A DNA stretch of 64,000 nt from Triangularia verruculosa (GCA_033296885.1 MU863933.1:164490-228489); one strand, 5' to 3'. Shown: positions 35,579 to 48,500, counted from the stretch's first letter. Numbers and translations: made by a program. The notes: a model not told the origin generated them from the sequence alone.

Positions 35579-36984
35579 TTACGGCGGTTCTAGTTTTGGC
35601 TGAGCTGGTTGCTGTGGTTGCGGTGCCTCTTTCACAACCTGCCACCTGTATGCAACCGCCCATCTTCCCAGCCCGCCCCCTAACTCAACGTCCCAAGCAG
35701 GAGGCACAACGGCCACCACTGCCCCAGGGTTCAGACGCTCGTGCCCATTTCTTCTATCCAAACTACCACGGTCTAGTCCGTGGTCGCTCCTTTCCATCGT
35801 ACCTATCCTCCCATCACCAGCCAAGACAGCTTGCATACCACCTGTCCCTGGCGGTGCGTCGATTAAAGCGGCACTGATAAGACTCAAACCCTCCCCTCCT
35901 CTTCTCACTTCATCGACAGTCAGTTGCACCGCCCCCGGCGGTATTGGTTGCGGAGCGTCAGTGTCGTGTTTGACAGTCGTATCTGTTCGCTCAGATGTTC
36001 CTTTCACCTCGATGAGCCAGTTTTGGAGTTCAGCCGCCAATCCGTTGGTAAGGTATTGGCCTTGGTCCTGACGGTTACGACCTCGCCGAGGTTTGGGAGG
36101 GGAGAAAAGATCGGGATTCAAATTCTGGATCGAGAACTTCTTGGAGTCGGAAATAGGCGAGGTGGATGGAGGTGGCGACGGGGGTTGTAGGAAGCGAGGT
36201 GCTGGCTTGAATATTTCTTTCCTTGCTGGTTTGCTGTCTTTGTCCGGCGGTGATTTGGGCTCGCTGTCAGATTCGGAGTCGGATTTTATGTTGAAGGGGG
36301 AAGAGTGAGGTATTGGAGGTTCGTCGTCGTCGTCCGAGTATACCGTGATGATCTGATCGATTTCCGGTTCATCGTTCGGTGGGATTTCATGTTCTGCATC
36401 CGAGTCGATGGGGAAGGCTGAGCTGGGGATCCATTCTTCCTTAGGTTCGATGTCTGGTTCTGACGTAGCGATGGAAATTCGTCTCCTTTTCGGCAGGGGA
36501 CCAGGGTCAAACTCCTCGTCTTGGTGCTCAGGCACTGGGAGAGAAGACTGGGGCACAAGAGACGAGTCAATGTCGATGGATTCTGGTAAAAAGTCTCGCC
36601 CAGCAGTCGGCCTTGATGGGGAGAAGTCATCCTCAAGATGTCGGCTATGTTCATGATCTGAAACAGGCGAGCTATCTTCAATGTGAAGTTCTGTTGTAGC
36701 GCGAGCTTTGGTCGCCTTGGTCTTGAGAGCCAACGCTGGAGTTGAGTATGGCGCGACATGACTGAGATTTGAGGGTGGTTTCGAGGTAGATGAGAATTTC
36801 GGAGTACCAAAATATCTGTATGGCGCGGCTGAGCTCGATTGAGTTGGTGTTTCGCCCTGAGGTTGTTGCGTGCCAGTTCGTTTTGTTAACAGGAAGCGAG
36901 AAGGAGCGGGTGTCTGGCCAGTGTAAGTGAGTGAATGTACTCCATATGCTGAGAATGAGAACTTACCGCTGGCGATAGCCCCAT
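35579..36984 (-). CDS. Unrecognised, largely disordered protein with folded C-terminus
   Basis: Two exons on the minus strand: 36984-36967 (MGLSPA) and 36913-35579, giving 450 aa; GTAAGT donor and GGCCAG acceptor, phase 0. I do not recognise the family. After PSRFLLTKRTGTQQPQ and YRYFGTPKF, residues ~40-300 are rich in Ser, Pro, Asp and Glu with a basic patch (LPKRRRIS, possible nuclear localisation signal) and acidic clusters (SDDDDE). The C-terminal ~150 residues look folded: LAAELQNWLIEVKG, VDEVRRGGEGLSLISAALI, LAGDG and GAVVAVVPPAWDVELGG then WAVAYRWQVV, which could form a beta-barrel. The tail is Gln/Pro-rich. A nuclear role is a guess from composition. Its 3' end faces nudF; its 5' end is head-to-head with the next gene. 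Confidence 0.72.
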
Positions 36985-37564
36985 CTGGTAGATTAGTATA
37001 AGATAAATAAAACACTCCCCTCGGTGTTTACAAGGCAATGTTTAGACAGTCAGAAAATTCATCATTAAAGTTGTTTGAATGGCAAAGTATAACAGGCAGC
37101 ACCGATGATTTGAGTTCATGAGTGAGTGGCTAAGAGCAGTGAGCGGAACCTTCCCCTAACCCTTCATCGTCAGCATAGATAGAGAAGTGGCTACGGCGGA
37201 CCACGTTGAAACCAGTTCGTTTCAGCTGCAAGCGCCGGTTGCCAAGCTCGGTATTGGATTTCACCGATACTGAAAATTACGGCAGTTGGCTCGAGCTTCA
37301 AACCCAATCTGAAAAGTACTTTAACAACAGCCGCGGCTCCACTCCGCGTCATGTTAGCGTGCCGCGTCCACGGAGTCGCGTCAACTCTCAAGTGCTGCCT
37401 TCAAGTGTTTGAACTCCCCCACCAATTCTTTGTCCACTCCATGTCCGCCAACTGAACACGACCATTGCCGCTGTATCCCCTTTGCCATTTCACCGCCATA
37501 CTTTCCGAATTCTCTCAGCTGGATGAACAATAACACGCCTCAACCAAGAAAGCCAACAGCCAAA
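36985..37564. promoter_or_regulatory. Divergent intergenic region
   Basis: 580 bp between two divergent unrecognised genes; must contain both promoters. The frame of the rightward gene stays open upstream to 37409, so part of this region could be coding if an earlier ATG is used. Confidence 0.45.
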
Positions 37565-38405
37565 ATGTTCGCTGTCGTTGATCCAGCCGTAAATAGCGGC
37601 TTCCAACACAGCAGCTTTCTCTTTTCGAGTCCCCATAAGCCTACGAGATCATCTCCTCTCTCCCATGCCCCCATGAGGATACCGTCACCACCATCGCCCT
37701 CAGACGACTCCCCTGACATGATGCTTTCATCCCCTCTTGGCCCCTCCTCAGCCAATTCATCCCATATCCGCATGAGCCAGTCTTCGCCAATACGACCCTC
37801 ATTTGAGGACAATGAAAACTACGCCTCTCAACCAAAGTTCAAGTTTGCCAACCGCAATCCAGCAAAGAACAGTAACCCTCTTCTCAAGAAGCGGCAGGAT
37901 GCCCAAGACTCGAGACGAAGGCTTTTTCTCAACAATGTACGGCAGAGACAGGAAGACAAAAGGTTTCAGCAACGGGGTGGGCAGGACGAGGTATGTCTTC
38001 CCTGTTGGTCTATGCTTCCGCTGGCTCGGACTAACACCTGAGTAGATCGCCCGACTAGAATTCAACCGTCTTCAAAACGAACGTCTCGCCTACCTCGATC
38101 GGGAACGAGCCAAGAATCCCTATGCTCTTTGGGAACAAGAGCTTGAGGAGGAACATCGAAACCTGCAATCGCAACAACAGCAAAGGCCACAGCTGAATTC
38201 AGACGAAATGATGTTGGACGCCTTGGAAGAGGCTGAAATGGCTGAGATTGCTCAGGCGGAGGCGTTGTTTCAGCAGACCAGCAACCCATCGAAACAGAAT
38301 AGCCAGGACGATGCCTTTGATGACGAGGAGGACTGGGATGAGTTGTTCATGGAGGTGATCCAGTCGTCACAACAAGGCAATGGGGAGGATGTGGAAATGT
38401 CTTAA
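37565..38405 (+). CDS. Unrecognised acidic/basic coiled-coil protein
   Basis: Two exons: 37565-37990 and 38046-38405 (GTATGT donor, GAGTAG acceptor, phase 0), giving 261 aa from the ATG in the best context (CCAAAATGTT). In-frame ATGs at 37523 and 37409 would add 14 or 52 residues. Residues 1-90 are Ser/Pro-rich with several SP/SSP motifs, candidate kinase sites. A basic, probably helical region follows (KKRQDAQDSRRRLFLNNVRQ, then DEIARLEFNRLQNERLAYLD across the intron), then YALWEQELEEEHRNLQ, a Gln-rich stretch, and an acidic C-terminus with DDEEDWDELFMEVIQ. I do not recognise a named family; the pattern of a basic helix plus acidic WDELF tail suggests a small nuclear or adaptor protein, but that is inference. 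Confidence 0.72.
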
Positions 38406-39009
38406 TTGTAGAAGTTCGTGTTTTTTGTTGATTGGGGGAACTTTATACGGCGTTGTTTTCTGGGAGATTCACATGCCATGCTTATAAGAGAAGGATATAC
38501 CCCAGGGAGGAAGCCGACTGGGAAGGGCTAAAGCAATTAACCTCGATGGTTTATGTGTGGGCGTATGGTACATACTGGACATAAAGGAGTTCTGGGAAGC
38601 TAGGTAGATCATTTTCGTGCATCGAAAAAAGAGGAGTCACTACCTGGTAGGCCTGCCTTGTTGTATATTAATCAAATAATACCGGACCATACAAAACTAG
38701 GTATGAAAAGAAAACACCCGATGTGCCTCATGGACAACGACGGGATTCATCAGGGTTCGAAATATGGCTCGTGCACTCAATTCTAACCAGCACCTGGGGC
38801 GGTTCAAAATGTGGGGAACCGGGAACCGGGACCCGGCCGACATTGAGGGACACTGAGCCGCTCCGGTGTGTCACATGCCAATGAGCCGAGTGCCTTACGT
38901 CTTTGGACACCTCGACGTCCTTCACCGCGACTGCATACGGGAAGTACCTGTTATACGGCGCAGCTTAAGCACTTTATTACACATATAAGCCAGCTCGTTC
39001 GTTTGCAAA
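38406..39009. other. Intergenic, PEX19 upstream region
   Basis: 604 bp between the 3' end of the unknown gene and the PEX19 start. Contains the PEX19 promoter; no RNA gene or repeat recognised. A GGTTCGAA at ~38755 resembles a tRNA B-box core but lacks a matching arm. Confidence 0.5.
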
Positions 39010-40222
39010 ATGCTGGAACAGCAAGCCCACAACGCCGGCGATGTCGGTGCTGCGCCTGTTGCTGCAACTCTCCCCACCGCCACCACTACCACCACAGCTG
39101 CTGCTCCGGCCGCACCCATCACAGTCCAAAATGAGAAGAAGGCGGCAACAGTCGAAGATGTCGCCGATGATGACGACGTACCTGATCCAGACGAGGATGA
39201 TCTCGATGATCTCGACGGTAAAGGCTCCATAACCCCTCATTTTTCACCTCATCTGAACCTAACACCCCTTATCAGATATGCTCGAGGAGTTCAACGCAGT
39301 AAAACTCGACTCCAAACCCCCAGCAGCGGCGGCCGGGCCAATTCTAGGACCAGAACGCCCCCCAGGAGGGGCCGCACCAACCGGTGACGACCTCCCCCTA
39401 GACGAAGATGAGTTCGCCCGCCAGCTCCAGGCCGGCATGGCCGATCTGCTAGGGGAGATCGAATCCTCCCCCGAAATGCAGGCTCAGTTTGAGTCCATCT
39501 TCAAGGAACTCGGCGCCGCCGCCTCTGCCGCCTCAGCAACCTCTCCGGACCCCAAATCACCATTATCAGCCCCAACACCCCCCATCCCTTCTTCCACCGC
39601 CCCTCCCCCGTCCACCACCACCACCACCGGTGCGGAGGCAAGCTTCCAGGAAACCATCCGCCGAACCATGGAGCGCATGCAGACCTCTGGCGAACAAGCC
39701 ACCGCGGCCGCAGCAGCAGAAGGCTCAGATGACTTCCTCGCCGAGCTCCTCAAGCAGATGCAAGCCGGTGGCGGTGACCTCGGCGGGGAGGGCAGCGAGG
39801 AGGAATTCAGCAAGATGCTCCTCGGCATGATGGAGCAGCTGACCAACAAGGAGATCCTCTACGAGCCGATGAAGGAGCTCCACGTCAAGTTCCCCGACTG
39901 GCTGGACAAGAACCGCGCGACCACCTCCCCCGAGGACCTCAAGAGGTACGAAGAGCAGCAGGGGCTCGTCGCCGAAATCGTGGCCAAGTTTGAGGAGGCG
40001 GGTTACAGCGATGAGAAGGCGGCGGATAGGGAGTACATTGTGGATCGGATGCAAAAGGTAAGGCGTCTTTCTTTTTTTTCTACCTCCTGAGAGATATAAT
40101 CGCTGACAGATGATAAACAATAGATGCAAGCTTCTGGTCAACCACCGGCTGATTTGGTGGGCGATATGCCGTCTACCCAGGACGCGCTGGCCATGCCGGA
40201 TGAGGGTTGCGCTCCTCAATAG
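39010..40222 (+). CDS. PEX19: Peroxisomal membrane protein import receptor Pex19
   Basis: Farnesylated cytosolic chaperone and receptor that delivers membrane proteins to peroxisomes through Pex3. Exons: 39010-39217, 39276-40057 and 40124-40222, giving 362 aa; phases match and splicing restores DDLDDLDDMLEEF. The acidic N-terminus contains the Pex3-binding type sequence (LDDMLEEFNAV), followed by a Pro/Ala-rich linker, helical repeats (DEFARQLQAGMADLLGEIE, SFQETIRRTMERMQ, DDFLAELLKQMQAGGG, EEFSKMLLGMMEQLTNKEIL) and the conserved LYEPMKELHVKFPDWL segment that binds membrane-protein signals. The last exon ends in GCAPQ: a CaaX-type farnesylation box with Cys359. Confidence 0.95.
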
Positions 40223-41015
40223 AGAGCGCCAGACCATGGCTCATACCTTGTCACGTTCGGTAATATACGAAGAAAGCGGATCGAGTCTCCTTTTAGAACT
40301 GTTGAGCTCTGTTAGATATCCCGTTGGACACTTGTACAAAAGTATATAGCGGAATGACATCATGAATCTGCCAAAATTTGAACTTCCATAACAGCAATTG
40401 TCACTCCAGGCTACTGAATGATTGTGTCGATAGCTTATTCGGTGAAAGGTTCAGGATGTGCACCAGTGGAAAACGGACCCTATTGCCAGGATGTAAACGT
40501 CTGGCCGATGAGATTTATGATCCTTTGCAGAGTAATCAGTATGAAAGGTGTTACCCCCCGTGACAACCAGTTATGACTCCTCTCTGCTTGGAATAGCTTG
40601 ACAATACGTTAACTCTGGCACAGCATGGACGGGATCACAATACCAAAACTCCAGGCATCAGACAAGTAGTTGGATCTGGTATATATTCCAGGCCGGTAGG
40701 CTTCTAGAGCCAAATTTGGTATCAAAGACTCTGAATAAAAAATCCACATCCCTATTCACATCACCATCCCTGACATCCTGCCTCTTCCCTTCCCTTACTC
40801 ATAACATTACCCAGAGATATCCATCGCATGCCATCCAATTGGGGGGGTATATCATCAAATGTTTCCCCATTGAAATCCTATACATAACCGTGATATCTCA
40901 TCACACAATAAAATCATTAAGCGGTATATACACCCTAGTAACGGATATACACCACGGCCTCGAGACACAACCGAGGCCAAAAACAAAGAACAAGAGGTCT
41001 AAGACTTGTCTTTAT
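40223..41015. other. Convergent 3' regions
   Basis: 793 bp between the 3' ends of PEX19 and the peptide transporter. A 359-codon plus-strand frame begins at 40716 but most of it is the antisense shadow of the transporter. No RNA gene recognised. Confidence 0.55.
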
Positions 41016-42914
41016 TTAAGCAACAGAGTCCTTCTTCTCGAAGACCTCTGGCTCGGCAACGTTGCCACCAACATCTCCCCTGGGAAGCATGTTGAGCTCG
41101 TCTTCTTGAGCATCGAGGCCACGGAATTGGAGCCAGAAGCAGAGACCGCCAATGGCGGCGGCAATGGCAACAACACCGTAGTTCCAGACGAGGAGCGGGT
41201 CGCCAGCAAGGGGCACCAACGCAAAGCCAATAGCAGACGAGATGGCGTTCATGAACAAGCAGACGGACTGGACCATGGAGCGCATGTTGGCGGGAGCCTT
41301 GGAGTGGGCATACTCCAAGCTGGTGATGGAAGCCAAGATTTCAGAGAAGGCAATGAGAACGTAGGAGCCAGTTTGGGCCCAGACGCTGATCTCAACGTTG
41401 GGGCAGTCGATCTCGGTTCCTTCAGGACCAATCATCTTGCCGCTGGCGTGGTTACCGCACTCGCTCTTCTTGTAGAGGTAATATTGAAGAACACAGGCCC
41501 AGACCATGGCGCTGGCGGCAACAAAGTAACCGGCGGCGATACGTTTGATGGGAGTGAAGTTGATGCGGAGCTTGCGAAGAGCGGGGAATACGAGAGTATC
41601 CATGAGGGGAATCATGATGATCAGAGCGAAGGGGTTCAGGTTGGTCAAGACGTCGTTGGGGACACCGCCGAGCTTCATAGTGGCAGCTTGCGAGATCAAG
41701 TTGTTGTTGATCTGGTTGTAGCAGAGCCAGAAGAGAGGGTACCACATGAAGACAGCGCAGGCATTGAAACCACGGCGAACCTCATCAACCCCTGAATTGT
41801 GTTAGCTATGGGCTTAAAGCGAAGAATGAGGGAGGAAAAACTTACAGGCATCGTTGAAGTCCATCCACTTGGGCTTGTTCTGAATCTTGGAGGGCTTGAC
41901 GTTCTCCCAGAAGGTTCCATCGTGGAGGTTCTTGTAGGTCTTGACGGGGTTGATAGACCAGCGGCCCTTGTTGGCGAGAGCAAAGATCTTGAAGGCGCGA
42001 CCAAGAACGGAGCCGGCAGGCGGGACACGCTTGTAACGTTTGCGACCCCAGAGCATAACCAAGGGGCAGAAGCACAACATGATGGTGGGGAGAGTGTAAG
42101 AGAGCCAGAAGCCGACGTAATGCTCGCAGTAAACCATGCTGAGCTGACCAGCGAGAGCACCGAGGTTGATGAAGAGGTAGAAGTAGTGATAGACACGAGA
42201 GGCAGTGGCCGCAGGGTCGACAATGACGCGCTCACCGGTCGGCAGGGTGCGAATGGTCATTCTCTCAAGATCAAGCTGTTCAACAATCAGGGGGTTGACG
42301 TTGGGCTTGAAACCACCAGTACCCACACCCATGGTGATGATACCGAGAGTGAAGGCAGCGAGGGCACCATTGGGATTCTTGATGACAGGGGGAAGACCAG
42401 AGATGATGAGGAGAATGTGACCGAAGATATCAATGGCGAGAGCGGCACCAATGGTTCTGAAACGACCAAGCCAGCTGTCGGCGACGTAGGCACCGAACAG
42501 GGGCATAGTGTACTGCCAGAAGGCATTGAAGGTGGTCAATGAGAACGAAGTTCTCTGACCCAGGCCGAGAGCGCCGGCCTGACCAGTCTCGATGTTGTAA
42601 CTGGCACCCGTGGTGGAATTCTCGGGCAGGGGCTGCTGGATGAAGTTGGTGAAGACGGCAGTGGTACCATAGTACGAGAAACGCTCGCACAGCTCGACGA
42701 AGGCGATGGTGTAGATACTCCAGGGGATCTTGTCGGGCACACGGCGGAGGGTATGAAGTTCCTCGTCGGTGGGAGCTCTGCCATCGGCACTGATACCGAG
42801 GTCGTCATCTTCGGCGGTACTGCTGAGGACGGGGGCCAGACCGACCGCCTCCTTGTCCTTCACGATGGCCTTGACATCGTCGCTCACGGCGATGCTCGTC
42901 GGGTCGGACGCCAT
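41016..42914 (-). CDS. PTR2: PTR2-type proton-coupled di/tripeptide transporter
   Basis: Plasma-membrane POT/PTR family symporter importing di- and tripeptides. Two exons on the minus strand: 42914-41846 and 41791-41016, giving 614 aa; the GTAAGT donor and TTCAG acceptor restore NDAWVDEVRRGFNAC. Family marks: ELCERFSYYG at residues ~74-83 (the E-x-x-E-R-F proton/peptide motif), then FNAFWQYTMPLFGAYVADSW, GTGGFKPNVNPLI, the long central loop with GSVLGRAFKIF, and FWLCYNQINNNLISQA, IPLMDTLVFPALRKL and PANMRSMVQSVCLFMNAIS in the C-terminal half. About 12 TM helices are readable. Acidic cytosolic N-terminus; the tail ends EVFEKKDSVA. Several fungal paralogues usually exist, so PTR2 is used at family level. 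Confidence 0.94.
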
Positions 42915-44939
42915 TGTGGGCAGTGTTTATGAAGCTCTCTAGTCTTGAACCCGTAGGTGTTGCCTCGACTTGGTTGAGCGGCCGTAAGGTCGCCAGGTGC
43001 CAGGTGGGTGGGAAGAGAGATTTGAGCCTGCCGTGTCTGGGAAGCGAAACAGCAGGGCGGCAGATTTATATACGACCCCGCGACATATATTTCCACCTCA
43101 GTCAACCAGTCGTGTGGCAAGCGAGAGCACTGCATGGGGTGCACCTGCACCTGCCCTCCCTGACCTACCTTCCATGCGGGACACGGTCTGGGGCAGGAGG
43201 AACCCGAGGGTATGAGTGGTCGAGTCTCCGCACTTGCTCTGGATCGTATAGTATTCCCGCTCCCGGAAGTACTACGCAGTAACGGCAGGAGCAACGGACC
43301 TTTGAACAGGGAAGGAATGCCCACCTCTGGAAAGTGCTCTGTCTTGGGATTGCTTGCCACCTTCCAAGATTGATCAAGAGCGCCAAGAGATAATGGACAA
43401 CGGGTTGCCTGCCGTTCTCCCCTCCACTCAACCACGACCCCCCTCTTTCGACGAAACGGCACCATGTTGCTGGCGATCCCTGGTCTGGTAGAGGGGTGGT
43501 ATGTACACACGAGCAAAGTTTCCCAATTGATCGCACCCAGGTGCTGTTTCCGTCCTTTTTGACTCGGGTACTTATTGTGCTATTCTAGTCTGGTATGCAC
43601 TTGTCTTACTTTGTGAGAGCTTCTCAAGACAAGTGCCGACATGCCGAGAAACGCCATGCGGTTCACGATTTGGCGAAGCTTTCTCCCGCGCGCCTCTGCC
43701 GCTTGGCTGTGCGCCGCTGAACGACGGGGGGGCGCAAAGTCAAGTCAGCACAAGCTCCCACAGGCGTCTTGGACCATCTTGGGGGACTGGGGAAGTCGGG
43801 CTTTTGGTGTGGGAGGAACTTCCTAGATCGTCCATGCCAAGTCCCTTGGCACCAATCTCCGCGCCGGATCGTGTTGGGGTCCACCCCGGGGCCCGTCAGC
43901 GAAAAATCAACGACAGGAACGCCGAGGTGTGGCAACCCTGTGAAGGAACCGGCCGACGACCAAGCTGCATCGCGGAGAACCCGCCGCCGGACCAGACGCC
44001 GTTATGCGACAAGTCTAAACATTGAAGGATCTAGGGCTCACTCTCATCACACAAGCGCCGGACCACCATGTGACATGCTGCTGGGCCCGGGAATAGTTAA
44101 GGCGAGAGGGTTTACTACCGTAACGGTTATGGGCTGATGGAAAGATCGTCGATGGGTAGCATACAGACGAGTACGCCGAGTGCCTACACAGTAGACACTT
44201 GGGGTAGGCGAAACTTTCGATACGGGCTTCGAGAACTTTGCCCTCGTACTGTTGATTGGCGCGTCCAAAAGATCCGAACGTCTGAATGGCAGTTTGCCAT
44301 GCGGCTCTGGAAGCTTATTTGTGCATTCTCAGTAATCTCTCGGGTTGCACCATCTTCTTTTTGCCCTCGACGATGGTCAGTTCGGGCAAGACACAATGGC
44401 CGGCGTCCCTCGACACCCGGGTATGTCAGGTTTTCGGTGTGCGCCGTCGCATCCAGGATTCCTAGGCCAGACGCCATCGAGCATTTTCCTCCTTCCTAAA
44501 GCGTGCTTCAACAACGACACACAGAAACCACCTCGGTCCACCAACAAGGAACCACGAAGAAAAATGCATTCCAGCCATTGTCCAATAGAATCCTGGAGTT
44601 ATCTGAATGCGAGGTATTTCTCGGTATTTCTGTATGGTTTCGTCCAATACGTTCACCATCTCACCGTAGACCGATGAGAGCGGGAGCGTACCTGGTGGTT
44701 GGGTGGAACGACGACTGCGGAACCCGAAAAGTCTGCGACAAGGAACCTCATGATCAGGCCGCTTGGCACAGGACAGCCTGTGGATGTCAGATGTGGGTGC
44801 TGTTGCTATCAGAGGTTGAGGATGTTACGCTATTACAGGTCCTGTGCAGCTCTTCTATTTGATGACTGAACCGGGCTGAAGTAGGCTTTTTTGAGTTAGC
44901 TAGTGGCCGCCTCGCACCACAGAAAACACAGGAAAAGCT
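42915..44939. other. Gene-free interval upstream of PTR2
   Basis: Two kilobases of mixed GC content containing the PTR2 promoter. Many overlapping open frames occur on both strands around 43.6-44.7 kb, as expected of GC-rich non-coding DNA; none has recognisable domains. No tRNA or repeat identified. Confidence 0.5.
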
Positions 44940-45590
44940 CAACAATTACAAATACTCGTAATTACTCGAGTACGAGATAAACGCTCTTAACGCTATCTTA
45001 CCCGTATAACTTAAATAACGTATATTATAATAATTATACCCTAATTTAACGTAAATAAATATAAAGTATTCTCGTTTACTAAATAAATAGGGATTAATAT
45101 TATTAATTATATTATTTAATTAATATATTTAATTAAAATAATATTATTAAAAATATTTATTATTATTACTTTAGGCTAAATTATTATAAATTCTTTAATT
45201 TAAAAGTTTTTTCAATTAAATTATTATAAATTCTTTAATTTAAAAGTTTTTTTAATTAAATTATTATAAATTTACTTATTAAATTTTTAAAATAATAAAA
45301 AACTTTAATAATATTATCGTTATATATAACTTCGGTTATTAAATTATAATTAAAAACCTTAAAAAAAAACTAATATTAAAGCTTAATATATTTTAATCGC
45401 TTAAACCCTCGATATTTTTGATAATAAAGCCTTTTAAAGTTTAGTAAATAAAATAAAAAAGAAAATTAAATAGCAAAGATAAGTAGTTAAAATTACTAAA
45501 AAAATTATAAAGTAGAAGGAAAATACCGAGTAATAGGATACTAATAGCGGAGGAAAATATATACTACTAGGTTTAATATACATAAGAAAT
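44940..45590. repeat. AT-rich island with RIP-like composition
   Basis: Abrupt drop to roughly 80% A+T with dense TpA steps and stops in all frames, in contrast to the GC-rich sequence on both sides. The pattern matches RIP decay of a former repeat, but no transposon protein can be read. A direct duplication occurs inside (see separate entry). The right edge near 45590 is sharp. Confidence 0.7.
45178..45268. repeat. Two tandem ~45-bp AT-rich units
   Basis: AAATTATTATAAATTCTTTA followed by ATTTAAAAGTTTTTT occurs twice back to back, at about 45178 and 45222, and the first part starts a third time at about 45257. Copies differ by a C/T change. Confidence 0.7.
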
Positions 45591-48500
45591 GTTACACTAG
45601 ACTCGCCACATCTTTAAAGCATGGCGAGCCTTCCCCACTCGGGGGCAGCTCTTCTGTGCTCACGGTGCTGCCAGTCGTTATCTTTTGGGGTAGTTGTTGG
45701 AGGTTGAGAGTGCGGAAGCGAGGGTGATCGGCTGATACATTGGCAATCGCCCCCTCTTCTATGGCCAGCTGCCTTCTTCTTTCAGCGGCCGTATAATCAG
45801 AACGTCGGCCACGCAAACAGCATGCGGGTTGGTGGTGAGAATGCGACGGCTGAAGTGCGAAGGGGGAACGAATTAGGCGGGTTGTTACAGTACAAGACAC
45901 CTTCCTATTACAGAAGTGGCTTTAGTCACGGTCGATGCTCCTTCGCGACAGCCAAAACTGCCAGCACAAATCTTGGCCTGACCATGACCATCCTCCCGGT
46001 GCTAAACGTAAAGCTCACAGGCAGGCTATTATTCCGGTTCTCACATGATTTTGTCGCTTGCGCCGTGTGCCTCACTTTACCTGCTCTCGGACTCGGACAA
46101 GGATTCCGAGGAGGATTTATTTCTTCGAGTTGTGGGGGTTCTCGCAGTGACGTCAGAACAACAGCCAACCCAATCAACGAAGGGTTAGGGTTGCTAATCT
46201 TCGAGGCATCTGAAATGCCTGATCGATTCGGCTCTTTGAGGCAGCCACTTGGGAGTGATCGAGCCAACGGTATTCTTCGTAGGTTTGCCGGCTCTTTTCA
46301 CCTTCTCATCTCGGTCGTCGCTGCGTTGGTCTGGTTATTCTGTGGCGTGAAAGTTCGCCCCCTCAGCGGCTCTTTCTCTTTCGGTTCGTCGTCCGTCAGC
46401 AAGACAGCAAAGAATATCCAGTTTTGTGGTTGTTCACTTGTTGGGACTTGCATTTCGCGCGCATATATGCCAAGATGCTTGGTAATGAAACCCAAAGCAG
46501 AGTCGGCAGTTGAGTACTCCACTGACGTGGATAAATCCGAACCGCCGCCTTCATGCTAATACACTAGCAGATACAGGCCGTTTCACTGCTTCGGTCTGAT
46601 AGCCTGGCATCGCTTATTTCCCCTTCTTATCGAGAGTGAAGGTGTTATGGCTCCTAGTCTCCATTGTCTCAGACTTGTGCATATGCATCATGCACTACGG
46701 CATTGTGCAGCTATTTCTTGGGACTTGGACCCTTGAAGCCCATCCTATCCCACACACAACTTCAAAATCGAACAAAAAGCGGACCACAGAACAAAAACTC
46801 AACATGGCATTCCCTCACGTGTCCAGCTTCCTGTTCATGAAGCCAAGACAGCTCGGGAATATTGCTTACAAACGCCAAGTTCCTAGCGCATCGACCTTTG
46901 TTCTACGAATTCTAGGCCTATCCTCGTAGGAGAAGCAAAACATCCCTGAACCTTGAGCTAGTAGTAGGACAGGGGTGCCAGTACTGCACGAGAAACATTA
47001 GACGCCCAGGAAAGCTCCATATCAAGACTCCAGGCCATTGTGTGGAATTCGGGATAACCTCAGTTTGTTTGGTAAGAATTCACTAACCGATTTCCGGATT
47101 CCGTACCTTAAAACGTTACCCGCGTGCTCACTCCACCCCTACCAAGAAGACATGACTCTTTCTCTTTAGGCTACTCCAGGAACTGCTTGCAGGAATCATC
47201 AAAGGAAGAATTTGACACAGAGGAGACTGAAACTTAGGAGGTTAGCAATTCGGCGGCTGCCATGCGAGCTGTGGAGAAAGAGAAATTGCACACATCAGAT
47301 GATTTCCATTGCATGATTATGAGTATGTCAAGGGTGAGAAATCATAACTCATCAGCCCCAGATTTCAACGGGCGTGGCGTATGCTTGTTGCCACGGGAGA
47401 TGGAGTATACCACTGCTTCTGCGGAAAGTGATTCGGCAATCTTAGATCTTGACGGCGTTGATATGCTTGGAAGCATGGACAGTCGTTGGACCGGCAGTTG
47501 ACAATGATACGACGGGGTTCATCACGCCATCTTCTTCGGCTATAGTGAATAACACCTCCAAGCATACACGTTCCGTCTTATTAATATGCCGTTCGCTCAA
47601 CCGCGTATACAGTGTCAGAGCATAAAGTTAAAGTGACCGCCACTGTAATATCCAAAAGTTGGTGAGGGGGTCAACATCTTCAAGTTGGGGTATTATTGAT
47701 CGCTTCGCCCTTTTACGGCGCGCTGCTGCTGTCTATGATTCGTATATCCCGTTCTATCGTTTCCCAGGTAAACAGAGAAGCGCGGAGGTTGGTGCTCGGC
47801 ACTTCCACCCCCCCGCCCCCCCACGGACATTAGTAGCTTCTTGTGTTTTATATCCTAAATAGAACTCCGAAAGTCATTGCGTGCCCAGTTGTTGGGGCAG
47901 AGTGTCGGTCATCTGATCTGTCAGTGAAATGCCCCTGCATTTCATATGTATCTTACTGTTCCCGTGCGCCATTCACATCACTCATGGGTCCGGGTTGTTG
48001 TTATATGAGGCCTTTGTTATGGCACTAAACGCAGGGAATATTGAAGTGAAGACATATATGTACCTTACCTGTTCTCATGTACACTTAGTCACTGCTGGTC
48101 CTGTGGGTTTGGAAGAGGGCGGGGGTACAGTCAAAGCGGTTACATGACTGCCCCTGTTGCCATGTTGTAACCGAGGGGACGATGCCATCTGATTTCACGT
48201 GGGGCAAGACGGGGAGAGGTTGTCGGTGCGGATGCATTTATCTGGCAGCTCTGACAGCTTGAACATAGGACAACCAGATGTGGGCTTGACGAGATAAGTG
48301 ATGTATAAGAAGGATAGAAGGGTTGACTAGGTAGGTAGAAGTGTTTTGTAATATCAAGATAAGGCGATGATCAATAGGAAGATGACAATGGACGACCGTT
48401 GCAGTGAACCTTGTCAGTCTGAGGTCTCGTCAACACAACCTAGTCTTTACCTGACTATCTCCAAAACCTCTGTAAGTCGCTGGTAAGTAAGGGAAGATGA

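Noticed and set aside
40716..41795. 359-codon plus-strand frame
   Set aside because: Mostly complementary to the PTR2 coding exon; its sequence has the acidic/Gly pattern typical of antisense translation of a membrane protein.
41799..42542. 247-codon plus-strand frame over PTR2
   Set aside because: Antisense shadow of the first PTR2 exon.
45822..46559. 245-codon plus-strand frame
   Set aside because: No domains, no splice structure, competing open frames on the minus strand, and odd composition; not called as a gene.
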